From CAKUFA01 sp963646285 (lineage in GTDB: Bacteria; Bacillota; Clostridia; Christensenellales; Aristaeellaceae), in NCBI GenBank assembly GCA_963646285.1, contig CAVIWF010000056.1:1-15636 (forward strand): a stretch of 15,636 nt of DNA, read 5' to 3'. Shown piece after piece: positions 7,284 through 14,296 of this stretch (the stretch's first letter is position 1; the number at the start of each line of letters is the position of its first letter). A model generated the notes under the pieces. That model made no database searches. It was not told the DNA's origin and saw only the letters and a program-made list of their open reading frames with translations. The translations under genes were made by a program, and so were the position numbers.

Positions 7284-8288
7284 GTGCATTACATTATCAT
7301 TGATCTGGAATGGAATCAGCCCTTGAACTATCAGAATCAGGTCTACCGTGAGGTAGGGGATCGGCTGATCTTCGAAATGATCCAGATTGGTGCAGTCAAG
7401 GTGGATGACCAGTTTCAGGTGGTGGACAGCATCTCCATCCCCATTCATCCCCAGCATTATGTGAAAATCCATCCCCGCATTAAGCGCATGACCCACTTGG
7501 GTGCGGAGGAGCTGGCAGATGCCCCTACCTTCCTGGAGGCCATGGATCAGTTCGCTGCCTGGTGCGGCGAGGATTATGTGCTGCTGACCTGGGGCTGTGA
7601 TGACGTCAGCGTGCTGAAGCAGAACATGGACTTCTTCGGCTGCACGGTGTCCCTGCCTCCTCTGTGCGATATTCAGCGCCTGTTCAGTGATGTATACAAG
7701 TGCAAGGAACGCAAGGGGCTGAAGGCCGCTATGGAAATGCTGGAGATTGAGCCGGATGAGAATCGGTTCTTCCACAATGCCCTCCACGATGCTTACTACA
7801 CGGCACTGGTGTTTGCCAAGCTGCCTGATCCCACGGCGGTGCTGAAGTATCCCCAGCAGCCCAAGCAGCTGATTCGTCAGGGACGGGTGGAGCGTTCCAA
7901 GCTGAAGGGCGAGTGCTTCGATAGCATGGGGCAGGCCATGAGCGATGAAAAGGCTCTTGCTCCCCGGTGCCCGGTATGCGGCAAAAAGACCAGGCTGGAA
8001 GAGGAAGGCTATGTGCGGCAAACGGCGGATAAGTATATTGGCCTGTGCACCTGCCCTCATCATGGCCCCTTGATGGTGCGGCTGCGCTTTCAGGCCTCTG
8101 CCGGGGGCAAGTGCATCATGAGCATGACCCTGGACAAGGCCACCCCTTCCAACCGAGCCTATGTGCATACCAAGCGGCTGCAAATGCAGCAGAAGGATGC
8201 CGAGTATTTGGCAGAAACGGGCACGCTGCCTAATTTGGATGCGGAACTGCAAAAAGCAGACCGCACCAGTATGCCCTTTGAAGATTGA
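7284..8288 (+). CDS. DEDDh 3'-5' exonuclease (KapD/RNase T-like) with cysteine-rich C-terminal tail
   Basis: The N-terminal ~190 residues form a DEDDh exonuclease fold. Exo I is IIIDLEW (D7, E9), Exo II is LLTWGCDDVSVL (D106/D107 region) and Exo III is HNALHDA (H164 and D169, H-x4-D). Similar proteins act on RNA or DNA 3' ends; the substrate is not predictable here. Residues 225-334 form an added tail with CPVCGKK (C229, C232) and CTCPHHG (C255, C257), suggesting a small zinc-binding module. The start is GTG at 7284 with AGGTG 8 nt upstream, and an ATG start would remove the Exo I acid. It is the last gene of the rpiR-flavoprotein unit, with a terminator 17 nt after the stop. Confidence 0.88.
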   Translation: MHYIIIDLEWNQPLNYQNQVYREVGDRLIFEMIQIGAVKVDDQFQVVDSISIPIHPQHYVKIHPRIKRMTHLGAEELADAPTFLEAMDQFAAWCGEDYVLLTWGCDDVSVLKQNMDFFGCTVSLPPLCDIQRLFSDVYKCKERKGLKAAMEMLEIEPDENRFFHNALHDAYYTALVFAKLPDPTAVLKYPQQPKQLIRQGRVERSKLKGECFDSMGQAMSDEKALAPRCPVCGKKTRLEEEGYVRQTADKYIGLCTCPHHGPLMVRLRFQASAGGKCIMSMTLDKATPSNRAYVHTKRLQMQQKDAEYLAETGTLPNLDAELQKADRTSMPFED

Positions 8289-8304
8289 AACAAAAAAACA
8301 AAAA

Positions 8305-8348
8305 AATCCCCTTCGGCAGCTGTCACCGCACTGCTGAAGGGGATTTTC
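8305..8348. terminator. Bidirectional terminator between convergent genes
   Basis: AATCCCCTTCGGCAG (8305-8319) pairs with CTGCTGAAGGGGATT (8331-8345): 15 bp with one G-U pair and an 11-nt loop. T residues follow on the + strand, and a long T-rich tract follows on the minus strand (complement of 8289-8306). It serves both the exonuclease gene and the small minus-strand gene. Confidence 0.92.
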
Positions 8349-8357
8349 TGTATTCAG

Positions 8358-8531
8358 TTAGTAGCGAGCACCGGATGCGAACAAGAGGGTCAGAAGATAG
8401 CAGCCAACACCGACGGCAAAGCCAATCCATGCCCACTTGGCGCACTTGTGTGCATCCTCGGGATTCGAATCCTTTTTCACTGCCCAAAGAATCCAACCAA
8501 TGATGGGGAAGAAGAAACTCAATACTGCCAT
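8358..8531 (-). CDS. Small 57-residue two-helix membrane protein
   Basis: The product runs from MAVLSFFFPIIGWILWAVKK to FASGARY. A first hydrophobic helix spans about 3-18, a charged loop KKDSNPEDAHKCAK covers 19-32 and a second helix lies at about 33-53. It resembles the hydrophobic tail of small clostridial zinc-ribbon/membrane proteins with an FP..G.ILY..WKD..P pattern, from memory only. The start is ATG at 8531-8529, with AGGGAGG 9 nt upstream on the minus strand; a longer frame reaching 8609 would run into the promoter. It has its own promoter and shares the terminator at 8305-8348 with the convergent exonuclease gene. No function can be assigned. Confidence 0.75.
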   Translation of the reverse strand: MAVLSFFFPIIGWILWAVKKDSNPEDAHKCAKWAWIGFAVGVGCYLLTLLFASGARY

Positions 8532-8581
8532 GATGATGTACCTCCCTATATGATATTGAAACGGTGACGAGCTACACCAAT

Positions 8582-8609
8582 ATACTACCTTTTTTTTACA
8601 ACGTGTCAA
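8582..8609 (-). promoter_or_regulatory. Promoter of the 57-residue membrane protein gene
   Basis: On the minus strand a perfect TTGACA (8609-8604) is followed after 16 bp by TAGTAT (8587-8582). An alternative -10, TATATT (8584-8579), would need a 19-bp spacer. The leader would be about 45 nt. Confidence 0.65.
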
Positions 8610-8714
8610 TATATTTACTCACATTTTCGAACAATTATTTACGGCAAGGCACGGCCTTTCGTTGATTGTATTGCAAGCTGCCATTGACTGCCGTGACGCT
8701 CATCAAGTTTTTTC

Positions 8715-8743
8715 TTTACGTCTGCCTTGAATTACGTTATAAT
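8715..8743 (+). promoter_or_regulatory. Promoter of dapF
   Basis: A perfect -10 TATAAT at 8738-8743 is preceded at 17 bp by TTTACG (8715-8720, 4 of 6 consensus). The start point would be about 40 nt before the dapF start codon. Between this and the divergent promoter at 8582-8609, positions 8610-8714 hold only a minor 5-bp hairpin (8646-8658). Confidence 0.65.
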
Positions 8744-8789
8744 CTATTCTGTTCACCTGTGGATAGGGGACAGTAAGGGAGTGTCGTGT

Positions 8790-9623
8790 ATGCACTTTAC
8801 CAAGATGCAAGGCATCGGCAATGATTATATTTATGTCAATTGCTTTGAGGAAATTGTTCGGAACCCGGAAGAGCTGGCAGTTGCCATGAGCCGCCCCCAC
8901 TTCGGCATTGGGGCAGATGGTTTGGTGCTCATTGAGCCCAGCAACGTGGCTGACTTTGGCATGCGGATTTTTAACAGCGACGGCAGCGAATCCGAAATGT
9001 GCGGCAACGCCACCCGCTGCATCGGCAAGTATGTTTACGAGCGGGGACTGACGGACAAGACGGAACTGACCCTGATGACAGGCGCCGGGCTGAAGATCCT
9101 TCAGCTGCGTGAGCGGGGCGGCAAGGTTCACGCCGTTCGGGTGGATATGGGTTCGCCGACCCTGAACCCCCAAAGCATCCCGGTAGATCTGCCCGGGGAA
9201 ATCGTGCTGGCCCACCCGGTCACGGAGGGCGGCATGACCTGGCGCATTCATTGCGTCTCTATGGGCAATCCCCACTGTGTGATTTTCGTGGATGACCCGG
9301 ATGATGTGGATCTGCCCATGGTAGGGTCTTTGCTGGAGCATCATCCCCTGTTTCCCAACCGCACCAACGTGGAATTTGTGCAGGTGATGAACCGGCAGCT
9401 GCTGCGGATGCGTGTGTGGGAGCGGGGCGCCGGTGAAACCCTGGCCTGCGGTACAGGGGCCTGCGCCGCTTTGGTGGCTGCCGTGCTGACCGGCCGTGCC
9501 AACCGGGATGCGGTGGTTCGCCTTCCTGGGGGCGAGCTGAATCTTTCCTGGTCGCCAGATGATAACCATGTGTATCAGGAAGGCCCTGCCGAATTCGTGT
9601 TTGACGGCGAATGGCCTGATTGA
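8790..9623 (+). CDS. dapF: Diaminopimelate epimerase
   Basis: DapF converts LL- to meso-diaminopimelate, the last step before lysine and a building block of meso-DAP peptidoglycan. The 277-residue product has the usual length. It opens with FTKMQGIGNDYIYVN (3-17), and both catalytic cysteines lie in conserved settings: MCGNATRC (C71) and ACGTGACAA (C220). Substrate-binding segments NSDGSESEMCGN, SMGNPHCV and ERGAGETLACG are intact. ATG 8790 follows AAGGGAG (8775-8781) at 8 nt. A frame extending upstream to 8727 would overlap the promoter -10 and is rejected. The gene lies 32 bp ahead of the carboxypeptidase gene with no terminator, so the two are probably co-transcribed. Confidence 0.97.
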   Translation: MHFTKMQGIGNDYIYVNCFEEIVRNPEELAVAMSRPHFGIGADGLVLIEPSNVADFGMRIFNSDGSESEMCGNATRCIGKYVYERGLTDKTELTLMTGAGLKILQLRERGGKVHAVRVDMGSPTLNPQSIPVDLPGEIVLAHPVTEGGMTWRIHCVSMGNPHCVIFVDDPDDVDLPMVGSLLEHHPLFPNRTNVEFVQVMNRQLLRMRVWERGAGETLACGTGACAALVAAVLTGRANRDAVVRLPGGELNLSWSPDDNHVYQEGPAEFVFDGEWPD

Positions 9624-9655
9624 CGACCATGAACGAAAGAGAAGGGAGCAGCGGC

Positions 9656-10753
9656 ATGAGCAGTTCAAGGAAGCCTGCGCCCGCACTGGTGATTGGTCTG
9701 ATCCTGCTGACCGTGCTGGTTGTTCTTGCTGTTGTGCTGGGGGTGAATGTGATTCGCCTTTCCCAACTGACAGCCATTGAAGCCGCCACCACCCCCACCC
9801 CGGAGCCGGTGGCAGCCAACGTGATGCAGGTGACCATTGACCCCAACGAGCCTACCCCGGAGCCGGTGCTGCGCACAGGATCCTCCGGCGATGCTGTGGT
9901 AGAGATGCAGACCAGATTGCAGGCGCTGGGCTACTACAGCGGAGAGATTGACGGGCAGTACGGTGCCGGCACCAAGGCCGCCGTGAAGCTGTTTCAGCAG
10001 CAGAATGGGCTGGATGCAGACGGACTCTTTGGCGGCGATACACGGAAGGCACTGTTCGCCGATGATGCAAAGGCGTATGTAGCGCCTACGGATACCCCTG
10101 CCCCGACAGAAACAGCAACGATCGCCCCGGAAGAAGGGACGGTCGTTTCTTTCAACGAGGCTGCTATGCCCTTGCTGGTCAATGCGGATCACATGCTGCC
10201 GGAGGATTACGAGCCGGAAGATCTGGTCAACATGACGGATTACTGCGATGCTTCCGTGGTGAAGATCAAGGCCAACGGCATTGACGGGGTCAGGACGGCA
10301 GTGGATGCATTGATGGACATGCTCCGGGCCGCCCAGGCGGAAGGGATTTCTTCCTGGCAGGTCAGTGCCGGTTACCGCTCCGTCAGCTATCAGCAGAAGC
10401 TGCTGGATAACAAGATTTACGAGTACCGCAAGCAGGGCAAGAGCGCTTCTGCTGCCAGAGCAGCGGCACTGAAGCTGGTCGCTCTCCCCGGGGGAAGCGA
10501 GCATCACACCGGCCTGGCCTTTGACATTACCGTGCCTGGTCAATCCTTCAAGGGCACCAGGCAATGCACCTGGCTGGCGGAACACTGCTGGGAGTATGGC
10601 TTCATTATCCGCTACACGGCGGAAAAGGAAAGCATTACCGGCATTACGGAAGAGCCCTGGCACATCCGCTATGTGGGGGTCGAGCACGCCCTCATCATGC
10701 GGGATGAAGACCTGTGCCTGGAAGAATATGTGGCGAAGTACGGGGATTCATAA
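9656..10753 (+). CDS. Membrane-anchored VanY-type D-alanyl-D-alanine carboxypeptidase with peptidoglycan-binding domain
   Basis: This predicted extracytoplasmic zinc peptidase (peptidase family M15B) trims the terminal D-Ala from peptidoglycan stem peptides. The 365-residue product has a short basic N-terminus and one membrane helix (about 9-33) that acts as signal anchor. A Thr/Pro-rich linker with two TPEPV repeats follows, then a PG_binding_1 domain (about 75-133, with LQALGYYSGEIDGQYGAGT), a second TPAPTET linker and the VanY domain (about 215-360). Zinc and catalytic motifs are present: SEHHTGLAFD (S281-D290; H283 and D290) and EPWHIRYVG (E333, H336). ATG 9656 is chosen because GAAGGGAG (9641-9648) lies 7 nt upstream; ATG 9629 and TTG 9620 are weaker. 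Its place after dapF fits a cell-wall role. Nothing nearby suggests glycopeptide resistance. Confidence 0.92.
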   Translation: MSSSRKPAPALVIGLILLTVLVVLAVVLGVNVIRLSQLTAIEAATTPTPEPVAANVMQVTIDPNEPTPEPVLRTGSSGDAVVEMQTRLQALGYYSGEIDGQYGAGTKAAVKLFQQQNGLDADGLFGGDTRKALFADDAKAYVAPTDTPAPTETATIAPEEGTVVSFNEAAMPLLVNADHMLPEDYEPEDLVNMTDYCDASVVKIKANGIDGVRTAVDALMDMLRAAQAEGISSWQVSAGYRSVSYQQKLLDNKIYEYRKQGKSASAARAAALKLVALPGGSEHHTGLAFDITVPGQSFKGTRQCTWLAEHCWEYGFIIRYTAEKESITGITEEPWHIRYVGVEHALIMRDEDLCLEEYVAKYGDS

Positions 10754-10763
10754 GGGCAGAGCA

Positions 10764-10780
10764 AACGCTTGTAACGCTTG
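10764..10780 (+). repeat. Short direct repeat just upstream of the gpmI promoter
   Basis: AACGCTTG occurs twice, at 10764-10771 and 10773-10780, with a 9-bp period. It ends 8 bp before the -35 box of gpmI. This could be a protein-binding site; chance cannot be excluded for so short a repeat. Confidence 0.35.
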
Positions 10781-10788
10781 CTTCTCAG

Positions 10789-10817
10789 TTGACAATCTGC
10801 CTAGAATGGTCTATGCT
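10789..10817 (+). promoter_or_regulatory. Promoter of gpmI
   Basis: A perfect TTGACA (10789-10794) is followed after 17 bp by TATGCT (10812-10817, 4 of 6 consensus). The start point would be near 10824, about 46 nt before the start codon. No terminator separates it from the carboxypeptidase gene, so read-through from dapF is also possible. Confidence 0.75.
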
Positions 10818-10869
10818 ATGGGATGGATGCGCAGGTCATGCGCTTCCCCACAGACAGGAGGATACTAAG

Positions 10870-12447
10870 ATGAAGAAACCCGTTGTTCTGGTTGTAATGG
10901 ACGGCGTGGGTGAAACGCCGGAAACCCTCGGCAATATGGTAATGCAGGCAACGACCCCTACTTTGGATGAATTCAAGGCCACGGCCCCTCACCTGACCAT
11001 CAAGGCACACGGCACGGCTGTGGGTCTGCCTACGGATGATGACATGGGCAACAGCGAAGTGGGTCATAACGCACTGGGCTGCGGTCAGATCTATTCTCAG
11101 GGCGCCAAGCTGGTAAACGAGTCCATCCTCAGCGGCAAAATTTATGAATCCGCTGCATGGAAGGATCTGGCTGGCAATTGCAAGGCCAACCACTCCACGC
11201 TGCACTTCGTGGGTCTGCTTTCCGATGGCAATGTGCACTCCAACATCAGCCACCTGATTGCCATGCTGAAGGAAGCCAAGAAGGAAGGCATCGCCTCTGT
11301 TCGCTGCCACATTCTGCTGGATGGCCGTGACGTGCCCGCCACTTCTGCCCTGGAGTATGTGCAGCAGCTGGAGGACGTGCTTGCTGAGCTGAATGATGAT
11401 ACCTTTGACGGACGCATTGCCTCCGGCGGCGGCCGTATGCAGATCACCATGGACCGGTATCAGGCAAACTGGGACATGGTGAAGCGCGGCTGGGACACCC
11501 ACGTTCATGGGGAAGGCCGCCAGTTCGCCACCGCCAAAGAAGCTGTGGAAACTTATCGGAAGGAACTGGGCGTGATCGATCAGGATCTGCCTGCATTCGT
11601 CATCGCCAAGGATGGCCAGCCTGTGGGCAAGATGCAGGACGGGGACAGCGTGATCCTCTTCAACTTCCGTGGCGACCGTGCACTGGAGCTGTCCATGGCC
11701 TTTGATGGCGATGCATCCTTCAACTATTTTGACCGGGGCGTGGTGCCTCAGGTGAAGTATGCCGGCATGCTCCAGTATGACGGCGACCTGTGCATCCCCA
11801 AGGCCTTCCTGGTCAATCCGCCGGAAATCCGCAATACCCTGACCGAGCTGCTGGTGAAGCACGGCATCAAGGAATATGCCTGCTCCGAAACCCAGAAGTA
11901 CGGCCATGTTACCTACTTCTGGAATGGCAACCGCTCCGAAAAGTTCTCCGAGGAGCTGGAAGACTATGCAGAGGTGCCCTCCGATGTGCGTTCCTTCGAC
12001 GAATGCCCCTGGATGAAGGCCACCGAGGTGACCGACCTGGTGATCGACGCCATCAAGAGCGGCAAGTATGGCTTCATCCGCTGCAACTACCCCAACGGCG
12101 ACATGGTGGGCCACACCGGCAGCCTGCTGGCCACGGAAATCGCTGTGGAATCCGTTGACCTGTGCCTGGCTCGTGTAAAGAAGGCCTGCGACGAATACGG
12201 CGCAATCCTGATTGTCACCGCCGACCACGGCAATGCGGACCAGATGCTGGAGAAGAACAAGAAGGGCGTTGTGGCCGTGCGTACCGCTCACAGCCTGAAT
12301 CCTGTTCCCTTCATCGTGTACGACAAGGATGCACGGCACGAGCTGAAGGAAGACGGTCACTTTGGCCTGGCCAACGTGGCTGCCACCGTGGCTGAGCTGC
12401 TGGAGCTGAAGCCCTTCGATTGCTGGGAAGAATCCATGCTCAAGTAA
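10870..12447 (+). CDS. gpmI: 2,3-bisphosphoglycerate-independent phosphoglycerate mutase
   Basis: This glycolytic and gluconeogenic enzyme interconverts 3- and 2-phosphoglycerate using Mn2+ and a phosphoserine intermediate. The 525-residue product belongs to the alkaline phosphatase superfamily. The N-terminal metal site is VVMDGVGE (D11) and the catalytic serine lies in GNSEVGHNALGCG (S62). The substrate-binding segments LSDGNVHSN, LLDGRDVPATSA and FNFRGDRA follow, then the C-terminal metal motifs NGDMVGHTG (D411, H415) and TADHGNAD (D452, H453). It is slightly longer than the common 510-residue form, with the NALGCGQIYSQGAKLVN variant after the active serine. ATG 10870 is preceded by CAGGAGG (10855-10861) at 8 nt. 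An upstream frame to 10714 overlaps the previous gene and the promoter and is rejected. It is probably monocistronic, with its own terminator. Confidence 0.97.
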   Translation: MKKPVVLVVMDGVGETPETLGNMVMQATTPTLDEFKATAPHLTIKAHGTAVGLPTDDDMGNSEVGHNALGCGQIYSQGAKLVNESILSGKIYESAAWKDLAGNCKANHSTLHFVGLLSDGNVHSNISHLIAMLKEAKKEGIASVRCHILLDGRDVPATSALEYVQQLEDVLAELNDDTFDGRIASGGGRMQITMDRYQANWDMVKRGWDTHVHGEGRQFATAKEAVETYRKELGVIDQDLPAFVIAKDGQPVGKMQDGDSVILFNFRGDRALELSMAFDGDASFNYFDRGVVPQVKYAGMLQYDGDLCIPKAFLVNPPEIRNTLTELLVKHGIKEYACSETQKYGHVTYFWNGNRSEKFSEELEDYAEVPSDVRSFDECPWMKATEVTDLVIDAIKSGKYGFIRCNYPNGDMVGHTGSLLATEIAVESVDLCLARVKKACDEYGAILIVTADHGNADQMLEKNKKGVVAVRTAHSLNPVPFIVYDKDARHELKEDGHFGLANVAATVAELLELKPFDCWEESMLK

Positions 12448-12463
12448 TCAATAACAACCCATG

Positions 12464-12510
12464 AACCCGGGCGAGTGCAGGATGAACGTTCTGCATCAGC
12501 CCGGGTTTTT
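12464..12510 (+). terminator. Intrinsic terminator of gpmI
   Basis: AACCCGGGC (12464-12472) pairs with GCCCGGGTT (12499-12507). TGCAG (12476-12480) and CTGCA (12491-12495) can add inner pairs, and TTTTT follows at 12506-12510. Confidence 0.9.
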
Positions 12511-12538
12511 GCGTGTGGAAATTTTCTGTTTACAAAAG

Positions 12539-12567
12539 TTGAGAAAATGGCATGCCTATGCTATATT
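12539..12567 (+). promoter_or_regulatory. Promoter of the hsdM unit
   Basis: TTGAGA (12539-12544) and TATATT (12562-12567) are 17 bp apart, each 5 of 6 consensus. The start would be near 12574, giving a leader of about 125 nt that contains the mini-ORF and small hairpin at 12634-12675. Confidence 0.7.
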
Positions 12568-12648
12568 ATCATTAGCCCTTTGAAGGGGGCATTGTTTCAT
12601 GATGCCTTGAAATGAGCGGATCTGAGTCACATACAGGGAGGCCCTGCC

Positions 12649-12675
12649 GTGTTAGATGAAATAGAAACGGCATGA
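12649..12675 (+). other. Possible 8-codon leader ORF before hsdM, with ribosome site in a hairpin
   Basis: GTG at 12649 follows GGGAGG (12636-12641) at 7 nt and reads eight codons (MLDEIETA) to TGA at 12673-12675. That stop overlaps an ATG (12672) in frame with hsdM by an ATGA junction, which would permit coupling. The ribosome site lies in a hairpin, CAGGG (12634-12638)/CCCTG (12642-12646) with a 3-nt loop. The region may be only untranslated leader; evidence is limited to these signals. Confidence 0.25.
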
Positions 12676-12698
12676 CTTGCCCAGAAGGAGAAACAACA

Positions 12699-14294
12699 AT
12701 GGCTGACAGAAAGAACGACCAGGAGCGGGAGGAATTGTTCCGCCGCATTTATAAAATCGCCACCGACCTTGTGCATGCAGGTCATGTGGCGGAGTGGGAC
12801 TTTAAGTCCTATGTGCTGGGCACCATGTTTTATCGCTATATTTCGGAGAACTTTGCTGCCTATATTAACGGACTCCAACAGGAAGCCGGTGTGGAGAACT
12901 TTGACTATGCAAAAATGTCCGACGATGAGGCGGAAATTGCCCGTGACCGCATGGTGGAGGAAAAGGGCTTCTTTATCCTGCCGTCGGAGCTGTTCTGCAA
13001 TGTGCTTGCCCGTGCAGACAAGGATGAAAACCTGAACGAAACCCTGGAGCGGGTGTTCCACCACATCGAAAGCAGTGCCGCCAGCGGTGAGGCGGAAAAC
13101 GACTTTGCCGGTCTGTTTGACGATTTCGATGTAAACAGTAAGGCCATTGGCGAAACTGTCGCTAAGCGGAACAAGGTGCTGGTGGAGCTGCTGAACGGCG
13201 TGGCGCAGATGCCCCTGTTTTCCACCGATGGCATGAACCCGGATCTCTTCGGCGATGCTTACGAGTACCTGATGGGCATGTACGCCGCCAATGCGGGCAA
13301 AAAGGGCGGCCAGTATTTCACCCCTGCCGACGTTTCGGAGCTGCTGGCTCGCCTGGGCACCATCGGCAAAACGAGAATCAACAAGGTGTATGACCCTGCC
13401 TGCGGTTCCGGCTCCCTGCTGCTGAAGGTGGAAAAAGTGCTGGGCAAGCATAACATCGAGCGTGGCTTTTACGGGCAGGAAATTGACCTGACCACCTACA
13501 ACCTTTGCCGCATCAATATGTTCCTGCACAATATTGCCTTTGACAAGTTCAGCATCGTGCGGGAGGATACCCTGCTCAGCCCCCAGCATTGGGACGATCA
13601 GCCCTTTGAGCTGATTGTATCCAATCCCCCCTTCTCCGTGCCCTGGGAGGGGGACAAGAACCCCCTGCTCATCAACGACCCCCGCTTTTCTCCCGCCGGT
13701 GTGCTGGCGCCTGCCTCCAAGGGGGATATGGCGTTTATTATGCACAGCCTTTCCTGGCTGGCCAGCAATGGTACGGCAGCCATTGTCTGCTTCCCCGGCA
13801 TTATGTACCGTGGGGGCACAGAGCAGAAGATTCGCAAATATCTGGTGGACAATAACTTTATAGACGCCATTATTCAGCTGCCTTCCAACCTGTTCCTGAA
13901 CGTGACGATTTCCGTGGACATTATGCTGCTGAAGAAGAACAAGGCGGACAGTGCCGTTCTGTTTGTGGATGCCTCCAGGGAGTTTGTGAAGGTCACGAAG
14001 AACAACCGGCTTTCTGATGAAAACATTCAGCGCATTGTGTCCGCTGTGGCGGAGCGCAAGGACGAGCAGCACTTTGCCCGCCTGGTACCCAATGAGGAAG
14101 TGGGCAGCGAACAGAACAACTACAACCTGTCCGTATCCACCTATGTGGAGCAGGAGGACACACGGGAGCAAATCGACATCGAGCAGCTGAATGCCGAAAT
14201 TGAGGAAATCGTAGCTCGCGAGCAGGTACTCCGCGATGAAATCGCAAAGATTATCGCAGAAATTGACCTGTCTGCCGACAGGCAGGAGGTGTAA
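12699..14294 (+). CDS. hsdM: Type I restriction-modification system methyltransferase subunit HsdM
   Basis: HsdM is the N6-adenine methyltransferase subunit of type I RM systems and needs the specificity subunit HsdS to bind DNA. The 531-residue product has the N-terminal HsdM helical domain (about 1-150) and the GGQYFTP entry to the catalytic domain (around 203-209). The AdoMet motif DPACGSGSLLL (D232-L242) and the catalytic NPPF (N309-F312) follow, with the usual C-terminal coiled segment (about 490-525, rich in Glu/Ile). ATG 12699 follows AGAAGGAG (12683-12690) at 8 nt; an in-frame ATG at 12672 is the alternative. All catalytic motifs are intact. The next gene starts 2 nt after the stop, its ribosome site lying inside hsdM. 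No hsdS follows within the window, so the subunit is probably orphaned. Confidence 0.96.
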   Translation: MADRKNDQEREELFRRIYKIATDLVHAGHVAEWDFKSYVLGTMFYRYISENFAAYINGLQQEAGVENFDYAKMSDDEAEIARDRMVEEKGFFILPSELFCNVLARADKDENLNETLERVFHHIESSAASGEAENDFAGLFDDFDVNSKAIGETVAKRNKVLVELLNGVAQMPLFSTDGMNPDLFGDAYEYLMGMYAANAGKKGGQYFTPADVSELLARLGTIGKTRINKVYDPACGSGSLLLKVEKVLGKHNIERGFYGQEIDLTTYNLCRINMFLHNIAFDKFSIVREDTLLSPQHWDDQPFELIVSNPPFSVPWEGDKNPLLINDPRFSPAGVLAPASKGDMAFIMHSLSWLASNGTAAIVCFPGIMYRGGTEQKIRKYLVDNNFIDAIIQLPSNLFLNVTISVDIMLLKKNKADSAVLFVDASREFVKVTKNNRLSDENIQRIVSAVAERKDEQHFARLVPNEEVGSEQNNYNLSVSTYVEQEDTREQIDIEQLNAEIEEIVAREQVLRDEIAKIIAEIDLSADRQEV

Positions 14295-14296
14295 GC

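Noticed and set aside
8646..8658. Hairpin AAGGC-ACG-GCCTT between divergent promoters
   Set aside because: Five base pairs and no T-run; nothing supports a terminator or operator.
9656..10753. Glycopeptide-resistance gene (vanY of a van cluster)
   Set aside because: Only the peptidase fold is shared; there is no VanRS, VanH, ligase or VanX gene here, and the neighbour is dapF.
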